From: Isoperla grammatica
Lineage: Eukaryota > Arthropoda > Insecta > Plecoptera > Perlodidae
Assembly (NCBI GenBank): GCA_945910005.1
Contig: CAMDTW010000216.1
Coordinates: forward strand, 1 to 64,000
Direction of reading: 5' to 3'
Length of the DNA stretch: 64,000 bases
Shown piece after piece: positions 10,651-23,082 of the stretch. The position numbers were made by a program, and so were the translations under genes. Under the pieces are notes generated by a model. The model was given only the letters and a program-made list of their open reading frames with translations. It ran no database searches and had not been told where the DNA came from. Numbering within the stretch: position 1 is the first letter of the stretch; each line of letters begins with the position of its first letter.

Positions 10651-11847
10651 TTGTGGTAGATAGACTAAAATCAGCCAATTTCTATATTTTATGCATATTT
10701 TAACCAAAAACGACGAAAAAACTCAATTTTTGCATTTTCATTATACTCTTGAAGAATGCAGCCTATAATTCTTATTTTTCAACGGAGGGTGTAACTTCTA
10801 TAGAAGTTATCGAAATGTGACGAAATGGACAATTTGTGCTTATTGGAGCCTGAAACGCTCTAAAACAACGATTTGTCAACTTTGGTTGAAACCCTTAGGA
10901 ATCCCAGCCGTATGCAAGATTCCTCTTAAAACTGGAAGTTTGTGGTAGATAGACTGAAATCAGCCAATTTCTATATTTTATGCATATTTTAACCAAAAAT
11001 GACGAAAAAACTCAATTTATGCATTTTCATTATACTCTTGAAGAATGCAGCCTATAATTCTTATTTTTCAACGGAGGGTGTAACTTCTATAGAAGTTATC
11101 GAAATGTCACGAAATGGACAAATGGAGCTTATTGGAGCCTGAAACGCTCTAAAACAACGATTTGTCAACTTTGGTTGAAACCCTTAGGAATCCCAGCCGT
11201 ATGCAAGATTCCTCTTAAAACTGGAAGTTTGTGGTAGATAGACTGAAATCAGCCAATTTCTATTTTTTATGCATATTTTAACCAAAAACGACGAAAAAAC
11301 GCAATTTATGCATTTTCATTATACTCTTGAAGAATGCAGCCTATAATTCTTATTTTTCAACGGAGGGTGTAACTTCTATAGAAGTTATCGAAATGTGACG
11401 AAATGGACAAATTGTGCTTATTGGAGCCTGAAACGCTCGAAAACAACGATTTGTGCAATTTGGTTGAAACCCTTAGGAATCCCAGCCGTATGCAAGATTC
11501 CTCTTAAAACTGGAAGTTTGTGGTAGATAGACTAAAATCAGCCAATTTCTATATTTTATGCATATTTTAACCAAAAAACGACGAAAAAACTCAATTTATG
11601 CATTTTCATTATACTCTTGAAGAATGCATCCTATAATTCTTATTTTTCAACGGAGGGTGTTTCTTCTATAGAAGTTATCGAAATGTGACGAAATGGACAA
11701 TTTGTGCTTATTGGAGCCTGAAACGCTCTAAAACAACGATTTGTCAACTTTGGTTGAAACCCTTAGGAATCCCGGCCGTATGCAAGATTCCTCTTAAAAC
11801 TGGAAGTTTGTGGTAGATAGACTAAAATCAGCCAATTTCTATATTTT

Positions 11848-12136
11848 ATGCATATTTTAACCAAAAACGACCAAAAAACTCAATTTATGCATTATCATAT
11901 AACTCTTTCAGAATGCACACTAACATTATTATTTTTCAACGGTTGGTGTAACTTCTAAAGTAGTTATCAAAATGTGACGAAATGGACAAATTGTGCTTAT
12001 TGGAGCCTGAAACGCTCTAAAACAACGATTTGTCAACTTTGGTTGAAACCCTTAGGAATCCCGGCCGTATGCAAGATTCCTCTTAAAACTGGAAGTTTGT
12101 GGTAGATAGACTGAAATCAGCCAATTTCTATTTTTT
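11848..12136 (+). repeat. B-type monomer (B2), unit 42
   Basis: B2 with GCATTATCAT, after a CATCC unit; partners at 19650, 41741 and 46655. Confidence 0.94.
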
Positions 12137-13581
12137 ATGCATATTTTAACCAAAAACGACGAAAAAACTCAATTTATGCATTTTCATCATACTCTTGAAG
12201 AATGTAACCTATAATTCTTATTTTTCAACGGAGGGTGTAACTTCTATAGAAGTTATCGAAATGTGACGAAATGGACAAATTATGCTTATTGGAGCCTGAA
12301 ACGCTCTAAAACAACGATTTGTCAACTTTGGTTGAAACCCTTAGGAATCCCGGCCGTATGCAAGATTCCTCTTAAAACTGGAAGTTTGTGGTAGATAGAC
12401 TGAAATCAGCCAATTTCTATTTTTTATGCATATTTTAACCAAAAACGACGAAAAAACTCAATTTATGCATTTTCATTATACTCTTGAAGAATGCAACCTA
12501 TAATTCTTATTTTTCGACGGAGGGTGTAACTTCTATAGAAGTTTTCGAAATGTGACGAAATGGACAAATTGTGCTTATTGGAGCCTGAAACGCTCTAAAA
12601 CAACGATTTGTGCAATTTGGTTGAAACCCTTAGGAATCCCAGCCGTATGCAAGATTCCTCTTAAAACTGGAAGTTTGTGGTACATAGACTAAAATCAGCC
12701 AATTTTTATATTTTATGCATATTTTAACCAAAAACGACGAAAAAACTCAATTTATGCATTTTCATTATACTCTTGAAGAATGCAGCCTATAATTCTTATT
12801 TTTCAACGGAGGGTGTAACTTCTATAGAAGTTATCGAAATGTGACGAAATGGACAAATTGTGCTTATTGGAGCCTAAAACGCTCTAAAACAACGATTTGT
12901 CAACTTTGGTTGAAACCCTTAGGAATCCCGGCCGTATGCAAGATTCCTCTTAAAACTGGAAGTTTGTGGTAGATAGACAGAAATCACGCAATTTCTATTT
13001 TTTATGCATATTTTAACCAAAAACGACGAAAAAACTCAATTTTTGTATTTTCATTATACTCTTGAAGAATGCAACCTATAATTCTTATTTTTTGACGGAG
13101 GGTGTAACTTCTATAGACGTTATCGAAATGTGACGAAATGGACACATTGTGCTTATTGGAGCCTAAAACGCTCTAAAACAACGATTTGTGCAATTTGGTT
13201 GAAACCCTTAGGAATCCCAGCCGTATGCAAGATTCCTCTTAAAACTGGAAGTTTGTGGTAGATAGACTAAAATCAGCCAATTTCTATATTTTATGCATAT
13301 TTTAACCAAAAACGACGAAAAAACTCAATTTATGCATTTTCATTATACTCTTGAAGAATGCAGCCTATAATTCTTATTTTTCAACGGAGGGTGTAACTTC
13401 TATAGAAGTTATCGAAATGTGACGAAATGGACAATTTGTGCTTATTGGAGCCTGAAACGCTCTAAAACAACGATTTGTCAACTTTGGTTGAAACCCTTAG
13501 GAATCCCGGCCGTATGCAAGATTCCTCTTTAAACTGGAAGTTTGTGGTAGATAGACTAAAATCAGCCAATTTCTATGTTTT

Positions 13582-13870
13582 ATGCATATTTTAACCAAAA
13601 ACGACCAAAAAACTCAATTTATGCATTTTCATAATACTCTTTCAAAATGCACACTAACATTATTATTTTTCAACGGTTGGTGTAACTTCTAAAGTAGATA
13701 TCGAAATGTGACGAAATGGACAAATTGTGCTTATTGGAGCCTGAAACGCTCTAAAACAACGATTTGTGCAATTTGGTTGAAACCCTTAGGAATCCCAGCC
13801 GTATGCAAGATTCCTCTTAAAACTGGAAGTTTGTGGTTGATAGACTAAAATCAGCCAATTTCTATATTTT
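13582..13870 (+). repeat. B-type monomer (B1), unit 48
   Basis: B1 with CTTTCAAAATGC and GTAGATATCG, shared with the units at 21095 and 48100. The distal half is GTGCAATTT/CAGCCG and GTGGTTGATAG, shared instead with the A unit at 35673, so this monomer is a B/A mosaic. Confidence 0.93.
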
Positions 13871-15891
13871 ATGCATATTTTAACCAAAAACGACGAAAAA
13901 ACTCAATTTATGCATTTTCATTATACTCTTGAAGAATGCAGCCTATAATTCTTATTTTTCAACGGAGGGTGTAACTTCTATAGAAGTTATCGAAATGTGA
14001 CGAAATGGACAATTTGTGCTTATTGGAGCCTGAAACGCTCTAAAACAACGATTTGTCAACTTTGGTTGAAACCCTTAGGAATCCCGGCCGTATGCAAGAT
14101 TCCTCTTAAAACTGGAAGTTTGTGGTAGATAGACTGAAATCAGCCAATTTCTATTTTTTATGCATATTTTAACCAAAAACGACGAAAAAACTCAATTTAT
14201 GCATTTTCATTATACTCTTGAAGAATGCAACCTATAATTCTTATTTTTCAACGGAGGGTGTAACTTCTATAGAAGTTATCGAAATGTGACGAAATGGACA
14301 AATTGTGCTTATTGGAGCCTGAAACGCTCTAAAACAACGATTTGTCAGCTTTGGTTGAAACCCTTAGGAATCCCGGCCGTATGCAAGATTTCTCTTAAAA
14401 CTGGAAGTTTGTGGTAGATAGACTGAAATCAGCCAATTTCTATTTTTTATGCATATTTTAACCAAAAACGACGAAAAAACTCAATTTATGCATTTTCATT
14501 ATACTCTTGAAGAATGCAACCTATAATTCTTATTTTTCGACGGAGGGTGTAACTTCTATAGAAGTTATCGAAATGTGACGAAATGGACAAATTGTGCTAA
14601 TTGGAGCCTGAAACGCTCTAAAACAACGATTTGTCAACTTTGATTGAAACCCTTAGGAATCCCGGCCGTATGCAAGATTCCTCTTAAAACTGGAAGTTTG
14701 TGGTAGATAGACTGAAATCAGCCAATTTCTATTTTTTATGCATATTTTAACCAAAAACGACGAAAAAACTCAATTTATGCATTTTCATTTTACTCTTGAA
14801 GAATGCAACCTATAATTCTTATTTTTCGACGGAGGGTGTAACTTCTATAGAAGTTATCGAAATGTGACGAAATGGACAAATTGTGCTTATTGGAGCCTGA
14901 AACGCTCTAAAACAACGATTTGTGCAATTTGGTTGAAACCCTTAGGAATCCCAGCCGTATGCAAGATTCCTCTTAAAACTGGAAGTTTGTGGTACATAGA
15001 CTAAAATCAGCCAATTTCTATATTTTATGCATATTTTAACCAAAAACGACGAAAAAACGCAATTTATGCATTTTCATTATACTCTTGAAGAATGCAGCCT
15101 ATATCTTATTTTTCAACGGAGGGTGTAACTTCTATAGAAGTTATCGAAATGTGACGAAATGGACAAATTGTGCTTATTGGAGCCTAAAACGCTCTAAAAC
15201 AACGATTAGTCAACTTTGGTTGAAACCCTTAGGAATCCCGGCCGTATGCAAGATTCCTCTTAAAACTGGAAGTTTGTGGTAGATAGACAGAAATCAGCCA
15301 ATTTCTATTTTTTATGCATATTTTAACCAGAAACGACGAAAAAACTCAATTTATGTATTTTCATTATACTCTTGAAGAATGCAACCTATAATTCTTATTT
15401 TTCGACGGACGGTGTAACTTCTATAGAAGTTATCGAAATGTGACGAAATGGACAAATTGTGCTTATTGGAGCCTAAAACGCTCTAAAACAACGATTTGTG
15501 CAATTTGGTTGAAACCATTAGGAATCCCAGCCGTATGCAAGATTCCTCTTAAAACTGGAAGTTTGTGGTAGATAGACTAAAATCAGCCAATTTCTATATT
15601 TTATGCATATTTTAACCAAAAACGACGAAAAAACTCAATTTATGCATTTTCATTATACTCTTGAAGAATGCAGCCTATAATTCTTATTTTTCAACGGAGG
15701 GTGTAACTTCTATAGAAGTTATCGAAATGTGACGAAATGGACAATTTGTGCTTATTGGAGCCTGAAACGCTCTAAAACAACGATTTGTCAACTTTGGTTG
15801 AAACCCTTAGGAATCCCGGCCGTATGCAAGATTCCTCTTTAAACTGGAAGTTTGTGGTAGATAGACTAAAATCAGCCAATTTCTATATTTT

Positions 15892-16180
15892 ATGCATATT
15901 TTAACCAAAAACGACCAAAAAACTCAATTTATGCATTTTCATAATACTCTTTCAGAATGCACACTATCATTATTATTTTTCAACGGTTGGTGTAACTTCT
16001 AAAGTAGTTATCGAAATGTGACGAAATGGACAAATTATGCTTATTGGAGCCTGAAAAGCTCTAAAACAACGATTTGTCAACTTTGGTTGAAACCCTTAGG
16101 AATCCCAGCCGTATGCAAGATTCCTCTTAAAACTGGAAGTTTGTGGAAGATAGACTGAAATCAGCCAATTTCTATATTTT
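15892..16180 (+). repeat. B-type monomer (B1), unit 56
   Basis: B1 with CACTATCATT, AAATTATGC, GAAAAGCTCT and GTGGAAGATAG; partners at 37983 and 42897. Confidence 0.94.
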
Positions 16181-17046
16181 ATGCATATTTTAACCAAAAA
16201 CGACGAAAAAACTCAATTTATGCATTTTCATTATTCTCTTGAAGAATGCAGCCTATAATTCTTATTTTTCAACGGAGGGTGTAACTTCTATAGAAGTTAT
16301 CGAAATGTGACGAAATGGACAAATTGTGCTTATTGGAGCCTGAAACGCACTAAAACAACGATTTGTCAACTTTGGTTAAAACCCTTAGGAATCCCGGCCG
16401 TATGCAAGATTCCTCTTAAAACTGGAAGTTTTTGGTAGATAGACTGAAATCAGCCAATTTCTATTTTTTATGCATATTTTAACAAAAACGACGAAAAAAC
16501 TCAATTTATGCATTTTCATTATACTCTTGAAGAATGCAACCTATAATTCTTATTTTTCGACGGAGGGTGTAACTTCTATAGAAGTTATCGAAATGTGACG
16601 AAATGGACAAATTGTGCTTATTGGAGCCTGAAACGCTCTAAAACAACGATTTGTGCAATTTGGTTGAAACCCTTAGGAATCCCAGCCGTATGCAAGATTC
16701 CTCTAAAAACTGGAAGTTTGTGGTAGACAGACTAAAATCAGTCAATTTCTATATTTTATGCATATTTTAACCAAAAACGACGAAAAAACTCAATTTATGC
16801 ATTTTCATTATACTCTTGAAGAATGCAGCCTATAATTCTTATTTTTCAACGGAGGGTGTAACTTCTATAGAAGTTATCGAAATGTGACGAAATGGACAAT
16901 TTGTGCTTATTGGAGCCTGAAACGCTCTAAAACAACGATTTGTCAACTTTGGTTGAAACCCTTAGGAATCCCGGCCGTATGCAAGATTCCTCTTAAAACT
17001 GGAAGTTTGTGGTAGATAGACTAAAATCAGCCAATTTCTATATTTT

Positions 17047-17335
17047 ATGCATATTTTAACCAAAAACGACCAAAAAACTCAATTTATGCATTTTCATATA
17101 ACTCTTTCAGAATGCACACTAACATTATTATTTTTCAATGGTTGGTGTAACTTCTAAAGTAGTTATCAAAATGTGACGAAATGGACAAATAGTGCTTATT
17201 GGAGCCTGAAACGCTCTAAAACAACGATTTGTCAACTTTGGTTTAAACCCTTAGGAATCCCGGCCGTATGCAAGATTGCTCTTAAAACTTGAAGTTTGTG
17301 GTAGATAGACTGAAATCAGCCAATTTCTATTTTTT
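17047..17335 (+). repeat. B-type monomer (B2), unit 60
   Basis: B2 with CAATGGTTGG, AAATAGTGC, GATTGCTC and AAAACTTGAAG; partners at 39138 and 44052. Confidence 0.94.
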
Positions 17336-19649
17336 ATGCATATTTTAACCAAAAACGACGAAAAAACTCAATTTATGCATTTTCATTATACTCTTGAAGA
17401 ATGCAACCTATGATTCTTATTTTTCGACGGAGGGTGTAACTTCTATAGAAGTTATCGAAATGTGACGAAATGGACAAATTGTGCTTATTGGAGCCTGAAA
17501 CGCTCTAAAACAACGATTTGTGCAATTTGGTTGAAACCCTTAGGAATCCCAGCCGTATGCAAGATTCGTCTTAAAACTGGAAGTTTGTGGTAGATAGACT
17601 AAAATCAGCCAATTTCTATATTTTATGCATATTTTAACCAAAAACGACGAAAAAACTCAATTTATGCATTTTCATTATACTCTTGAAGAATGCAGCCTAT
17701 AATTCTTATTTTTCAAAGGAGGGTGTAACTTCTATAGAAGTTATCGAAATGTGACGCAATGGACAAATTGTGCTTATTGGAGCCTGAAACGCTCTAAAAC
17801 AACGATTTGTCAACTTTGGTTGAAACCCTTAGGAATCCCGGCCGTATGCAAGATTTCTCTTAAAACTGGAAGTTTGTGGTAGATAGACTGAAATCAGCCA
17901 ATTTCTTTTTTTTTATGCATATTTTAACCAAAAACGACGAAAAAACTCAATTTATGCATTTTCATTATACTCTTGAAGAATGCAACCTATAATTCTTATT
18001 TTTCGACGGAGGGTGAAACTTCTATAGAAGTTATCGAAATGTGACGAAATGGAAAAATTGTGCTTATTGGAGCCTGAAACGCTCTAAAACAACGATTTGT
18101 GCAATTTGGTTGAAACCCTTAGGAATCCCAGCCGTATGCAAGATTCCTCTTAAAACTGGAAGTTTGTGGTACATAGACTAAAATCAGCCAATTTCTATAT
18201 TTTATGCATATTTTTACCAAAAACGACGAAAAAACTCAATTTATGCATTTTCATTATACTCTTGAAGAATGCAACCTATAATTCTTATTTTTCGAAGGAG
18301 GGTGTAACTTCTATAGAAGTTATCGAAATGTGACGAAATGGGCAAAATGTGCTTATTGGAGCCTGAAACGCTCTAAAACAACGATTTGTGCAATTTGGTT
18401 GAAACCCTTAGGAATCCCAGCCGTATGCAAGATTCCTCTTAAAACTGGAAGTTTGTGGTAGATATACTAAAATCAGCCAATTTCTATATTTTATGCATAT
18501 TTTAACCAAAAACGACGAAAAAACTCAATTTTTGCATTTTCATTATACTCTTGAAGAATGCAGCCTATAATTCTTATTTTTCAACGGAGGGTGTAACTTC
18601 TATAGAAGTTATCGAAATGTGACGAAATGGACAATTTGTGCTTATTGGAGCCTGAAACGCTCTAAAACAACGATTTGTCAACTTTGGTTGAAACCCTTAG
18701 GAATCCCAGCCGTATGCAAGATTCCTCTTAAAACTGGAAGTTTGTGGTAGATAGACTGAAATCAGCCAATTTCTATATTTTATGCATATTTTAACCAAAA
18801 ATGACGAAAAAACTCAATTTATGCATTTTCATTATACTCTTGAAGAATGCAGCCTATAATTCTTATTTTTCAACGGAGGGTGTAACTTCTATAGAAGTTA
18901 TCGAAATGTCACGAAATGGACAAATGGAGCTTATTGGAGCCTGAAACGCTCTAAAACAACGATTTGTCAACTTTGGTTGAAACCCTTAGGAATCCCAGCC
19001 GTATGCAAGATTCCTCTTAAAACTGGAAGTTTGTGGTAGATAGACTGAAATCAGCCAATTTCTATTTTTTATGCATATTTTAACCAAAAACGACGAAAAA
19101 ACGCAATTTATGCATTTTCATTATACTCTTGAAGAATGCAGCCTATAATTCTTATTTTTCAACGGAGGGTGTAACTTCTATAGAAGTTATCGAAATGTGA
19201 CGAAATGGACAAATTGTGCTTATTGGAGCCTGAAACGCTCGAAAACAACGATTTGTGCAATTTGGTTGAAACCCTTAGGAATCCCAGCCGTATGCAAGAT
19301 TCCTCTTAAAACTGGAAGTTTGTGGTAGATAGACTAAAATCAGCCAATTTCTATATTTTATGCATATTTTAACCAAAAAACGACGAAAAAACTCAATTTA
19401 TGCATTTTCATTATACTCTTGAAGAATGCATCCTATAATTCTTATTTTTCAACGGAGGGTGTTTCTTCTATAGAAGTTATCGAAATGTGACGAAATGGAC
19501 AATTTGTGCTTATTGGAGCCTGAAACGCTCTAAAACAACGATTTGTCAACTTTGGTTGAAACCCTTAGGAATCCCGGCCGTATGCAAGATTCCTCTTAAA
19601 ACTGGAAGTTTGTGGTAGATAGACTAAAATCAGCCAATTTCTATATTTT

Positions 19650-19938
19650 ATGCATATTTTAACCAAAAACGACCAAAAAACTCAATTTATGCATTATCAT
19701 ATAACTCTTTCAGAATGCACACTAACATTATTATTTTTCAACGGTTGGTGTAACTTCTAAAGTAGTTATCAAAATGTGACGAAATGGACAAATTGTGCTT
19801 ATTGGAGCCTGAAACGCTCTAAAACAACGATTTGTCAACTTTGGTTGAAACCCTTAGGAATCCCGGCCGTATGCAAGATTCCTCTTAAAACTGGAAGTTT
19901 GTGGTAGATAGACTGAAATCAGCCAATTTCTATTTTTT
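19650..19938 (+). repeat. B-type monomer (B2), unit 69
   Basis: B2 with GCATTATCAT following the CATCC unit of HOR copy 1. Confidence 0.94.
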
Positions 19939-20227
19939 ATGCATATTTTAACCAAAAACGACGAAAAAACTCAATTTATGCATTTTCATTATACTCTTGA
20001 AGAATGCAACCTATAATTCTTATTTTTCAACGGAGGGTGTAACTTCTATAGAAGTTATCGAAATGTGACGAAATGGACAAATTATGCTTATTGGAGCCTG
20101 AAACGCTCTAAAACAACGATTTGTCAACTTTGGTTGAAACCCTTAGGAATCACGGCCGTATGCAAGATTCCTCTTAAAACTGGAAGTTTGTGGTAGATAG
20201 ACTGAAATCAGCCAATTTCTATTTTTT

Positions 20228-20516
20228 ATGCATATTTTAACCAAAAACGACGAAAAAACTCAATTTATGCATTTTCATTATACTCTTGAAGAATGCAACC
20301 TATAATTCTTATTTTTCGACGGAGGGTGTAACTTCTATAGAAGTTTTCGAAATGTGACGAAATGGACAAATTGTGCTTATTGGAGCCTGAAACGCTCTAA
20401 AACAACGATTTGTCAACTTTGGTTGAAACCCTTAGGAATCCCGGCCGTATGCAAGATTCCTCTTAAAACTGGAAGTTTGTGGTAGATAGACAGAAATCAC
20501 GCAATTTCTATTTTTT
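20228..20516 (+). repeat. Chimeric A monomer at a one-unit deletion, unit 71
   Basis: Its proximal half matches the unit at 12426 (CAACC, TTCGACGG, GAAGTTTTCG). Its distal half (GTCAACTTT, CGGCCG, CAGAAATCACGC) matches the following unit at 12715. The offset to the left region drops from 7802 before it to 7513 after it, exactly 289 bp. This is what an in-register unequal exchange that removes one unit would leave. The same chimera occurs at 47233. Confidence 0.92.
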
Positions 20517-21094
20517 ATGCATATTTTAACCAAAAACGACGAAAAAACTCAATTTTTGTATTTTCATTATACTCTTGAAGAATGCAACCTATAATTCTTA
20601 TTTTTTGACGGAGGGTGTAACTTCTATAGACGTTATCGAAATGTGACGAAATGGACACATTGTGCTTATTGGAGCCTAAAACGCTCTAAAACAACGATTT
20701 GTGCAATTTGGTTGAAACCCTTAGGAATCCCAGCCGTATGCAAGATTCCTCTTAAAACTGGAAGTTTGTGGTAGATAGACTAAAATCAGCCAATTTCTAT
20801 ATTTTATGCATATTTTAACCAAAAACGACGAAAAAACTCAATTTATGCATTTTCATTATACTCTTGAAGAATGCAGCCTATAATTCTTATTTTTCAACGG
20901 AGGGTGTAACTTCTATAGAAGTTATCGAAATGTTACGAAATGGACAATTTGTGCTTATTGGAGCCTGAAACGCTCTAAAACAACGATTTGTCAACTTTGG
21001 TTGAAACCCTTAGGAATCCCGGCCGTATGCAAGATTCCTCTTTAAACTGGAAGTTTGTGGTAGATAGACTAAAATCAGCCAATTTCTATATTTT

Positions 21095-21383
21095 ATGCAT
21101 ATTTTAACCAAAAACGACCAAAAAACTCAATTTATGCATTTTCATAATACTCTTTCAAAATGCACACTAACATTATTATTTTTCAACGGTTGGTGTAACT
21201 TCTAAAGTAGATATCGAAATGTGACGAAATGGACAAATTGTGCTTATTGGAGCCTGAAACGCTCTAAAACAACGATTTGTCCACTTTGGTTGAAACCCTT
21301 AGGAATCCCGGCCGTATGCAAGATTCCTCTTAAAACTGGAAGTTTGTGGTAGATAGACTAAAATCAGCCAATTTCTATTTTTT
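21095..21383 (+). repeat. B-type monomer (B1), unit 74
   Basis: B1 with CTTTCAAAATGC and GTAGATATCG; the distal half has GTCCACTTT, found only here and at 48100. Confidence 0.94.
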
Positions 21384-21672
21384 ATGCATATTTTAACCTA
21401 AAACGACGAAAAAACTCAATTTATGCATTTTCATTATACTCTTGAAGAATGCAACCTATAATTCTTATTTTTCGACGGAGGGTGTAACTTCTATAGAAGT
21501 TATCAAAATGTAACGAAGTGGACAAATTGTGCTTATTGGAGCCTGAAACGCTCTAAAACAATGATTTGTGCAATTTGGTTGAAACCCTTAGGAATCCCAG
21601 CCGTATGCAAGATTCCTCTTGAAACTGGAAGTTTGTGGTAGATAGACTAAAATCAGCCAATTTCTATATTTT

Positions 21673-21964
21673 ATGCATATTTTAACCAAAAACGACAAAA
21701 AAACTTAATTTATGCATTTTCATTATACTCTTGAAGAATGCAGCCTATAATTCTTATTTTTTAACGGAGGGTGTAACTTCTATAGAAGTTATCGAAATGT
21801 GACGAAATGGACAAATTGTGCTTATTGGAGCCTACTAAAACGCTCTAAAACAACGATTTATCAACTTTGGTTGAAACCCTTAGGAATCCCGGCCGTATGC
21901 AAGATTCCTCTTAAAACTGGAAGTTTGTGGTAGATAGACTGAAATCAGCCAATTTCTATTTTTT
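21673..21964 (+). repeat. 292-bp monomer with CTA insertion, unit 76
   Basis: GCCTACTAAAACG replaces GCCTAAAACG, a 3-bp duplication. It also has AAACTTAATTT and TTTATCAACTTT. The only other copy is at 48678-48969, 27,005 bp away. Confidence 0.92.
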
Positions 21965-22253
21965 ATGCATATTTTAACCAAAAACGACGAAAAAACTCAA
22001 TTTATGCATTTTCATTATACTCTTGAAGAATGCAACCTATAATTCTTATTTTTCGACGGAGGGTGTAACTTCTATAGAAGTTATCGAAATGTGACGAAAT
22101 GGACAAATTGTGCTTATTGGAGCCTAAAACGCTCTAAAACAACGATTTGTGCAATTTGGTTGAAACCCTTAGGAATCCCAGCCGTATGCAAGATTCCTCT
22201 TAAAACTGGAAGTTTGTGGTACATAGACTAAAATCAGCCAATTTCTATATTTT
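21965..22253 (+). repeat. Representative A2 monomer (CAACC / TTCGACGG subtype)
   Basis: A 289-bp A-family unit with the alternative markers: CAACC in place of CAGCC, TTCGACGG in place of TTCAACGG, GTGCAATTT in place of GTCAACTTT, and CAGCCG in place of CGGCCG. GTGCAATTT and CAGCCG travel together in most units, and CAACC usually goes with TTCGACGG. Exceptions exist, such as CAACC with TTCAACGG in the unit at 23163 and GTCAACTTT with CAGCCG in the unit at 7809, so the two halves of the unit have been reassorted. This unit ends in GTACATAGAC rather than GTAGATAGAC. Confidence 0.9.
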
Positions 22254-23040
22254 ATGCATATTTTAACCAAAAACGACGAAAAAACTCAATTTATGCATTT
22301 TCATTATACTCTTGAAGAATGCAACCTGTAATTCTTATTTTTCGACGGAGGGTGTAACTTCTATAGAAGTTATCGAAATGTGACGAAATGGACAAATTGT
22401 GCTTATTGGAGCCTGAAACGCTCTAAAACAACGATTTGTGCAATTTGGTTGAAACCCTTAGGAATCCCAGCCGTATGCAAGATTCCTCTTAAAACTGGAA
22501 GTTTGTGGTAGATAGACTAAAATCAGCCAATTTCTATATTTTATGCATATTTTAACCAAAAACGACGAAAAAACTCAATTTATGCATTTTCATTACACTC
22601 TTGAAGAATGCAGCCTATAATTCTTATTTTTTAACGGAGGGTGTAACTTCTATAGAAGTTATCGAAATGTGACGAAATGGACAAATTGTGCTTATTGGAG
22701 CCTGAAACGCTCTAAAACAACGATTTGTCAACTTTGGTTGAAACCCTTAGGAATCCCGGCCGTATGCAAGATTCCTCTTAAAACTGGAAGTTTGTGGTAG
22801 ATAGACTAAAATCAGCCAATTTCTATATTTTATGCATATTTTAACCAAAAACGACGAAAAAACTCAATTTATGCATTTTCATTACACTCTTGAAGAATGC
22901 AACCTATAATTCTTATTTTTCGACGGAGGGTGTAACTTCTATAGAAGTTATCGAAATGTAACGAAGTGGACAAATTGTGCTTATTGGAGCCTGAAACGCT
23001 CTAAAACAACGATTTGTGCAATTTGGTTGAAACCCTTAGG

Positions 23041-23082
23041 CTCTAAAACAACGATTTGTCAACTTTGGTTGAAACCCTTAGG
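23041..23082 (+). repeat. 42-bp internal duplication in monomer 80
   Basis: After CCCTTAGG the unit returns to CTCTAAAACAACG and runs a second time to CCCTTAGG, which makes the monomer 331 bp. The first pass has the GTGCAATTT marker and the second has GTCAACTTT. This is therefore not simple slippage within one unit but a join between two subtypes. Confidence 0.95.

Larger units (their letters stand above)
5787..10690 (+). repeat. Left region, monomers 21-37
   Basis: Monomer starts: 5787, 6076, 6365, 6654, 6943, 7231, 7520, 7809, 8098, 8387, 8674, 8963, 9251, 9541, 9830, 10119, 10408. The segment 5787-8386 is the right copy of the 13-monomer duplication. After it the order is no longer 13-periodic. 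The unit at 8387 is only 287 bp (ATGCTATTTT, plus a base lost in AAAGTGACAAATT). The unit at 9251 is the first with CATCC and GTGTTTCTTC, a marker pair that recurs at 11558, 19360, 41451 and 46365. The unit at 10408 is 283 bp through a private 6-bp loss. Confidence 0.94.
10691..14159 (+). repeat. Left region, monomers 38-49; template for later HOR ends
   Basis: Monomer starts: 10691, 10980, 11269, 11558, 11848, 12137, 12426, 12715, 13004, 13293, 13582, 13871. From 10691 to about 12.6 kb this matches 18493 to about 20.4 kb at offset 7802 (27 monomers). Shared markers are CAATTTTTGC, CAAAAATGACG with GTCACGAAATGG, AAACGCAATTT with CGCTCGAAAAC, CATCC/GTGTTTCTTC, GCATTATCAT and GAAGTTTTCG. From 13004 to about 13.75 kb the match continues against 20517 onward, but at offset 7513, exactly one monomer less (see the junction entry at 20228). 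Confidence 0.92.
13740..20410 (+). repeat. 6.7-kb segmental duplication, left copy (offset 22,091 bp)
   Basis: It matches about 35830-42500 with constant monomer-start spacing of 22,091 bp from 13871/35962 to 20517/42608. The proximal limit falls inside the B1 unit at 13582, whose distal half (including GTGGTTGATAG) matches the distal half of the A unit at 35673. The distal limit falls inside 20228/42319 at the GTCAACTTT/GTGCAATTT marker. Confidence 0.9.
14160..20516 (+). repeat. HOR copy 1, monomers 50-71
   Basis: Monomer starts: 14160, 14449, 14738, 15027, 15314, 15603, 15892, 16181, 16470, 16758, 17047, 17336, 17625, 17915, 18204, 18493, 18782, 19071, 19360, 19650, 19939, 20228. The ordered markers that define the HOR are: GTCAGCTTTGG; CTTTGATTG; CATTTTACTC; then CGGACGG with CCATTAGG; a B1 unit with CACTATCATT; GTGGAAGATAG leading to CATTATTCTC and GCACTAAAAC; TTTAACAAAAACG; a B2 unit with AAATAGTGC; GATTCGTC; CAAAGGAGGG with GACGCAATGG; GGTGAAACTTC; ATTTTTACC with GGGCAAAATG; CAATTTTTGC; GTCACG; CGCTCGAAAAC; CATCC; B2. 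This is the version without the extra unit after 16181. Confidence 0.92.
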
